Part shown: positions 42,275-44,136 of the stretch, piece after piece | Layout: every line of letters begins with the position of its first letter | How positions within the stretch are numbered: position 1 is the stretch's first letter | Source: CAZVEV01 sp964625865 | GTDB taxonomy: Bacteria; Planctomycetota; Phycisphaerae; SM23-33 | Direction: 5' to 3' | Length of the DNA: 44,136 nucleotides | NCBI GenBank assembly: GCA_964625865.1 | Contig: CAZVEV010000014.1 | Span: 1-44,136 of the forward strand | The notes under the pieces: generated by a model | The model's input: only the letters and a program-made list of their open reading frames with translations | Told to the model about the DNA's origin: nothing | Database searches by the model: none | Made by a program: the position numbers and the translations under genes

Positions 42275-43532
42275 CTGAAGGCACACGCCCGGGCAGGAGG
42301 AACTGGCACAGTTCCAGGATCAGACCCAGTGTGCCGGTGGCGCAGCCTGCCAGCGCGGCCTGCCCGAAGCGCCCGAGGCGAGGCAGCGGTCGGAACCGGA
42401 GCGTCACGAGATACGCCAGCCCGCCGGTTAGCAGCAGTGTCCTGGCGAACAGTCGTACGTCTTCTATCCTCGCCCCCATCGCGTAGTGATACAGGGGCAG
42501 CCATCCGGGGCCGGAGGGCATCTGGGCTTCGATGGCCTCAGTGTCCCAGACAAAGGTAAACGGCTGAAGGCCAATGTAGAGAATGGTAACGCAGGTCACG
42601 ATCAAGGCCGCGATCAAGCGGCCGCGTCGGCTGATGTGCGAGGCGGCAGCCAGTCCGGCAAGCAGGCCCAGAAGGCCGCCGCACGTGGCGACCAGGACGT
42701 TGGCGATATTCGCCGTTCTCGAGACGATGAGCGGTTTGCATGCTTCGGTGACCATCGCGAACCAGACCGCCAGCGCCGCCCCGCCGAGCCATCGTCTCCA
42801 TCCGCGCCAACCGCACGCGGCGCCGAGCACGATCGCAAAGACTGCGTAGAGGCCGGCCCGTGCGACGATCCAGTGATGCCACGGATGAAGGGCCAGCCCG
42901 GCCCGTACATCCGTGAAATGCGACCGGGCCAGGTTGCTTTCGACCCTGGCCAGGTCCAGGGCGGGAATCAGCGGCGACAGGGCGCCGATGGCAAGAAACA
43001 CGGCCATCACCGTGGCCACCAGCACCATCGGTCGCTTGGCGCGTTGGCGCCGATACCATCTGACCAGGCCGAGCCACACCTGCGGACCGAACAGGCCGGC
43101 TCCAATCGCTCCGAGGACTCCGCCGGCGGTATTCAGCAGGACGTCGAGAATGCTGGCCGTTCGTGCAGCGGAGAACAACTGCCCCCCTTCCGCCATCACG
43201 CTGATGGACATGGCTATCACGACGCTCCCGACCGGTGCGAACCAGTTGGGCACGAACTCGGTAAGGCGCCATCGCGTCACGATCAGCCCCGTCAGCGGAA
43301 TGTAGAGCAGTACGTTGGTGATCACATCCAACCTGCTGACGCGCGCCCGAAGGGCGAACGGCCAATAGTACCACGCCCGCTCGAGACGTTGGCTGACCTG
43401 CTCGCCATCAGCGGTCAGATCGAAGGGCATGAGGCTGGCGTAGAGCAGCAGAACCGCATAGACGATGCACAGGACCGTGAGCAGACGGAGTTTCATGCCG
43501 CTGGCAGGGGCGTCTATGGGAGAAGTCATCAT
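42180..43532 (-). CDS. VanZ-like membrane protein with duplicated VanZ unit
   Basis: About 450 residues if started at 43532; ATGs at 43529 and 43496 (MKLRLLTVLC) are also possible and none has a clear ribosome site. About ten membrane segments. Two VanZ-type units are visible: YASLMPFDL with ITNVLLYIPLTG and ILDVLLNTAGGVLGA, then YIGLQPFTFVWD with LELCQFLLPGRVPSATDVFCFALGG. VanZ-like proteins are frequent in exosortase-type and other EPS loci; their role is not known. It lies downstream of the dehydrogenase gene and its 3' end overlaps the beta-helix gene by 95 bases, tail to tail. Confidence 0.8.
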   Translation of the reverse strand: MMTSPIDAPASGMKLRLLTVLCIVYAVLLLYASLMPFDLTADGEQVSQRLERAWYYWPFALRARVSRLDVITNVLLYIPLTGLIVTRWRLTEFVPNWFAPVGSVVIAMSISVMAEGGQLFSAARTASILDVLLNTAGGVLGAIGAGLFGPQVWLGLVRWYRRQRAKRPMVLVATVMAVFLAIGALSPLIPALDLARVESNLARSHFTDVRAGLALHPWHHWIVARAGLYAVFAIVLGAACGWRGWRRWLGGAALAVWFAMVTEACKPLIVSRTANIANVLVATCGGLLGLLAGLAAASHISRRGRLIAALIVTCVTILYIGLQPFTFVWDTEAIEAQMPSGPGWLPLYHYAMGARIEDVRLFARTLLLTGGLAYLVTLRFRPLPRLGRFGQAALAGCATGTLGLILELCQFLLPGRVPSATDVFCFALGGALGGWFGHASPSQAAVSDDA

Positions 43533-43586
43533 CGCCGAACCATCATACCATCGCCCCGGGGGAGTGGACAGCATCGTCGCCCGTGT

Positions 43587-44136
43587 TCAGGGCACCTTCC
43601 GCCTTCGGTCGTGGCCGTCCCACTGTTCCGCGGCGGTCGGGGGGGACGTACGGAAGGTCGCGGCCGTCTGGCGCACCTCGGCAGCACAGAGATCCAGGGC
43701 CTCGCGTTCTTCCCTTGTCAGGCCGATGTCCAGGATTCCGGTGACGTCATCCAGGCCGACGCTGGCCGGAAGGGCAAGACATGTGTCGTGCAAACCGTAT
43801 TCACCGTCGCACACAACCGACAGCGGGAAGACCGCCCGCGTGTCGCGAACGAACGATTCGACGATCTCGGCCACACACTGCGAGGCCGCGTAGTAACTGC
43901 CCCGCGTCTTCAGGCGGGCGACGATGTCGGCCCCGGCCTGACGCGTGTCACGGACGACGCGGGCGATCTGTTCAGAATCCAGGACGTGATCGACTCCGGC
44001 GCCGCCGATGGTGGCATGGCGAACCAGGGGCACCATCGCATCGCTGTGGCAGCCGATGACGATCCCGCTGACCGAATCAATGGAGACTTTGGCCGCCTCG
44101 GAAAGGAAGAACCTGAACCGCACCGTGTCCAGGGAG
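43587..44136 (-). CDS. Malate/lactate dehydrogenase, C-terminal part (5' end outside the window)
   Basis: Open from the right window edge; the visible residues start in the middle of the protein (LDTVRFRFFLSEAAKVS). IVIGCHSDAMVPLVRHATIGG carries the catalytic histidine in the place of the usual GGHGDTMVP, and YYAASQCVAEIVESFV followed by LSVVCDGEYGLHD is the family's substrate-domain ending. It interconverts malate (or lactate) and its oxo-acid with NAD. A housekeeping metabolic gene, so it marks the edge of the EPS locus. The C-terminal tail is extended by about 20 polar residues. Confidence 0.9.
   Translation of the reverse strand, partial: SLDTVRFRFFLSEAAKVSIDSVSGIVIGCHSDAMVPLVRHATIGGAGVDHVLDSEQIARVVRDTRQAGADIVARLKTRGSYYAASQCVAEIVESFVRDTRAVFPLSVVCDGEYGLHDTCLALPASVGLDDVTGILDIGLTREEREALDLCAAEVRQTAATFRTSPPTAAEQWDGHDRRRKVP

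Noticed and set aside
1..44136. CRISPR array, tRNA or rRNA genes, phage genes
   Set aside because: No regularly spaced repeats, tRNA-like cloverleaf or rRNA sequence was noticed on reading; no integrase or phage structural gene is present.

Overview
The window is a GC-rich bacterial chromosome segment, almost entirely an extracellular polysaccharide (EPS) biosynthesis and modification locus. The host is probably a diderm of the Planctomycetota (Phycisphaerae-like) or a neighbouring phylum. This rests on GC content, an outer-membrane polysaccharide export protein, a Tat-signalled sugar isomerase-like protein of a type common in planctomycetes, and a free-standing tyrosine kinase; it is inference, because no rRNA or marker gene is present.

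Layout. 1-1960: a Tat-exported TIM-barrel sugar isomerase-like gene and a short RayT-type (REP-associated tyrosine) transposase with palindromes beside it. 1961-2403: a long, hairpin-rich leader. 2404-24724: one long plus-strand run: Wza-like export protein, Wzz/GumC-like chain-length protein, ExeA-like ATPase, CpsD-like tyrosine kinase, glycosyltransferases, two methyltransferases, a GT4-Alg14 fusion with an Alg13-like partner, a Wzx-like flippase, three consecutive asparagine-synthetase-like genes, and a Wzy/WaaL-like ligase/polymerase among further glycosyltransferases. Many junctions are ATGA or TGATG overlaps, so much of the run is probably translationally coupled. 24739-29502: a tight minus-strand operon (polysaccharide deacetylase, double-GNAT protein, single CelD/FemAB-like GNAT, glutaminyl-cyclase-like M28 protein), every junction a 4-base ATGA overlap. 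29503-42274: mixed-strand modification genes: a GINT1-like propeller protein, ATP-grasp ligase, NodB-type deacetylases, CapK/PaaK-like adenylate-forming enzyme, FemAB/GNAT proteins, CapA-like protein and a membrane-anchored beta-helix protein. 42180-44136: a VanZ-like membrane protein and the end of a malate/lactate dehydrogenase gene running off the window.

How it works together. The core is a Wzx/Wzy-type pathway: repeat units assembled by GT4 and Alg13/14-type enzymes, flipped by Wzx, polymerised by the Wzy-like protein under control of the chain-length protein and tyrosine kinase, and exported by the Wza-like protein. Several genes resemble families that travel with exosortase A (PEP-CTERM) EPS loci (TIGR03015 ATPase, TIGR03087 glycosyltransferase, TIGR03019 FemAB), but no exosortase, PEP-CTERM protein or initiating polyprenyl-phosphate sugar transferase is in the window.

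Most unusual is the amount of amide/acyl chemistry: three AsnB-like proteins lacking the glutaminase cysteine, an ATP-grasp ligase, a CapK-like adenylating enzyme, five GNAT-fold genes, three deacetylases and a glutaminyl-cyclase-like protein. My inference is an EPS whose amino or carboxyl groups are heavily re-decorated, perhaps with amino acids or amides. There are also signs of duplication and decay: an N-terminal remnant of the ATP-grasp gene at 29702, and a start-region look-alike of the GT4-Alg14 gene at 9166.
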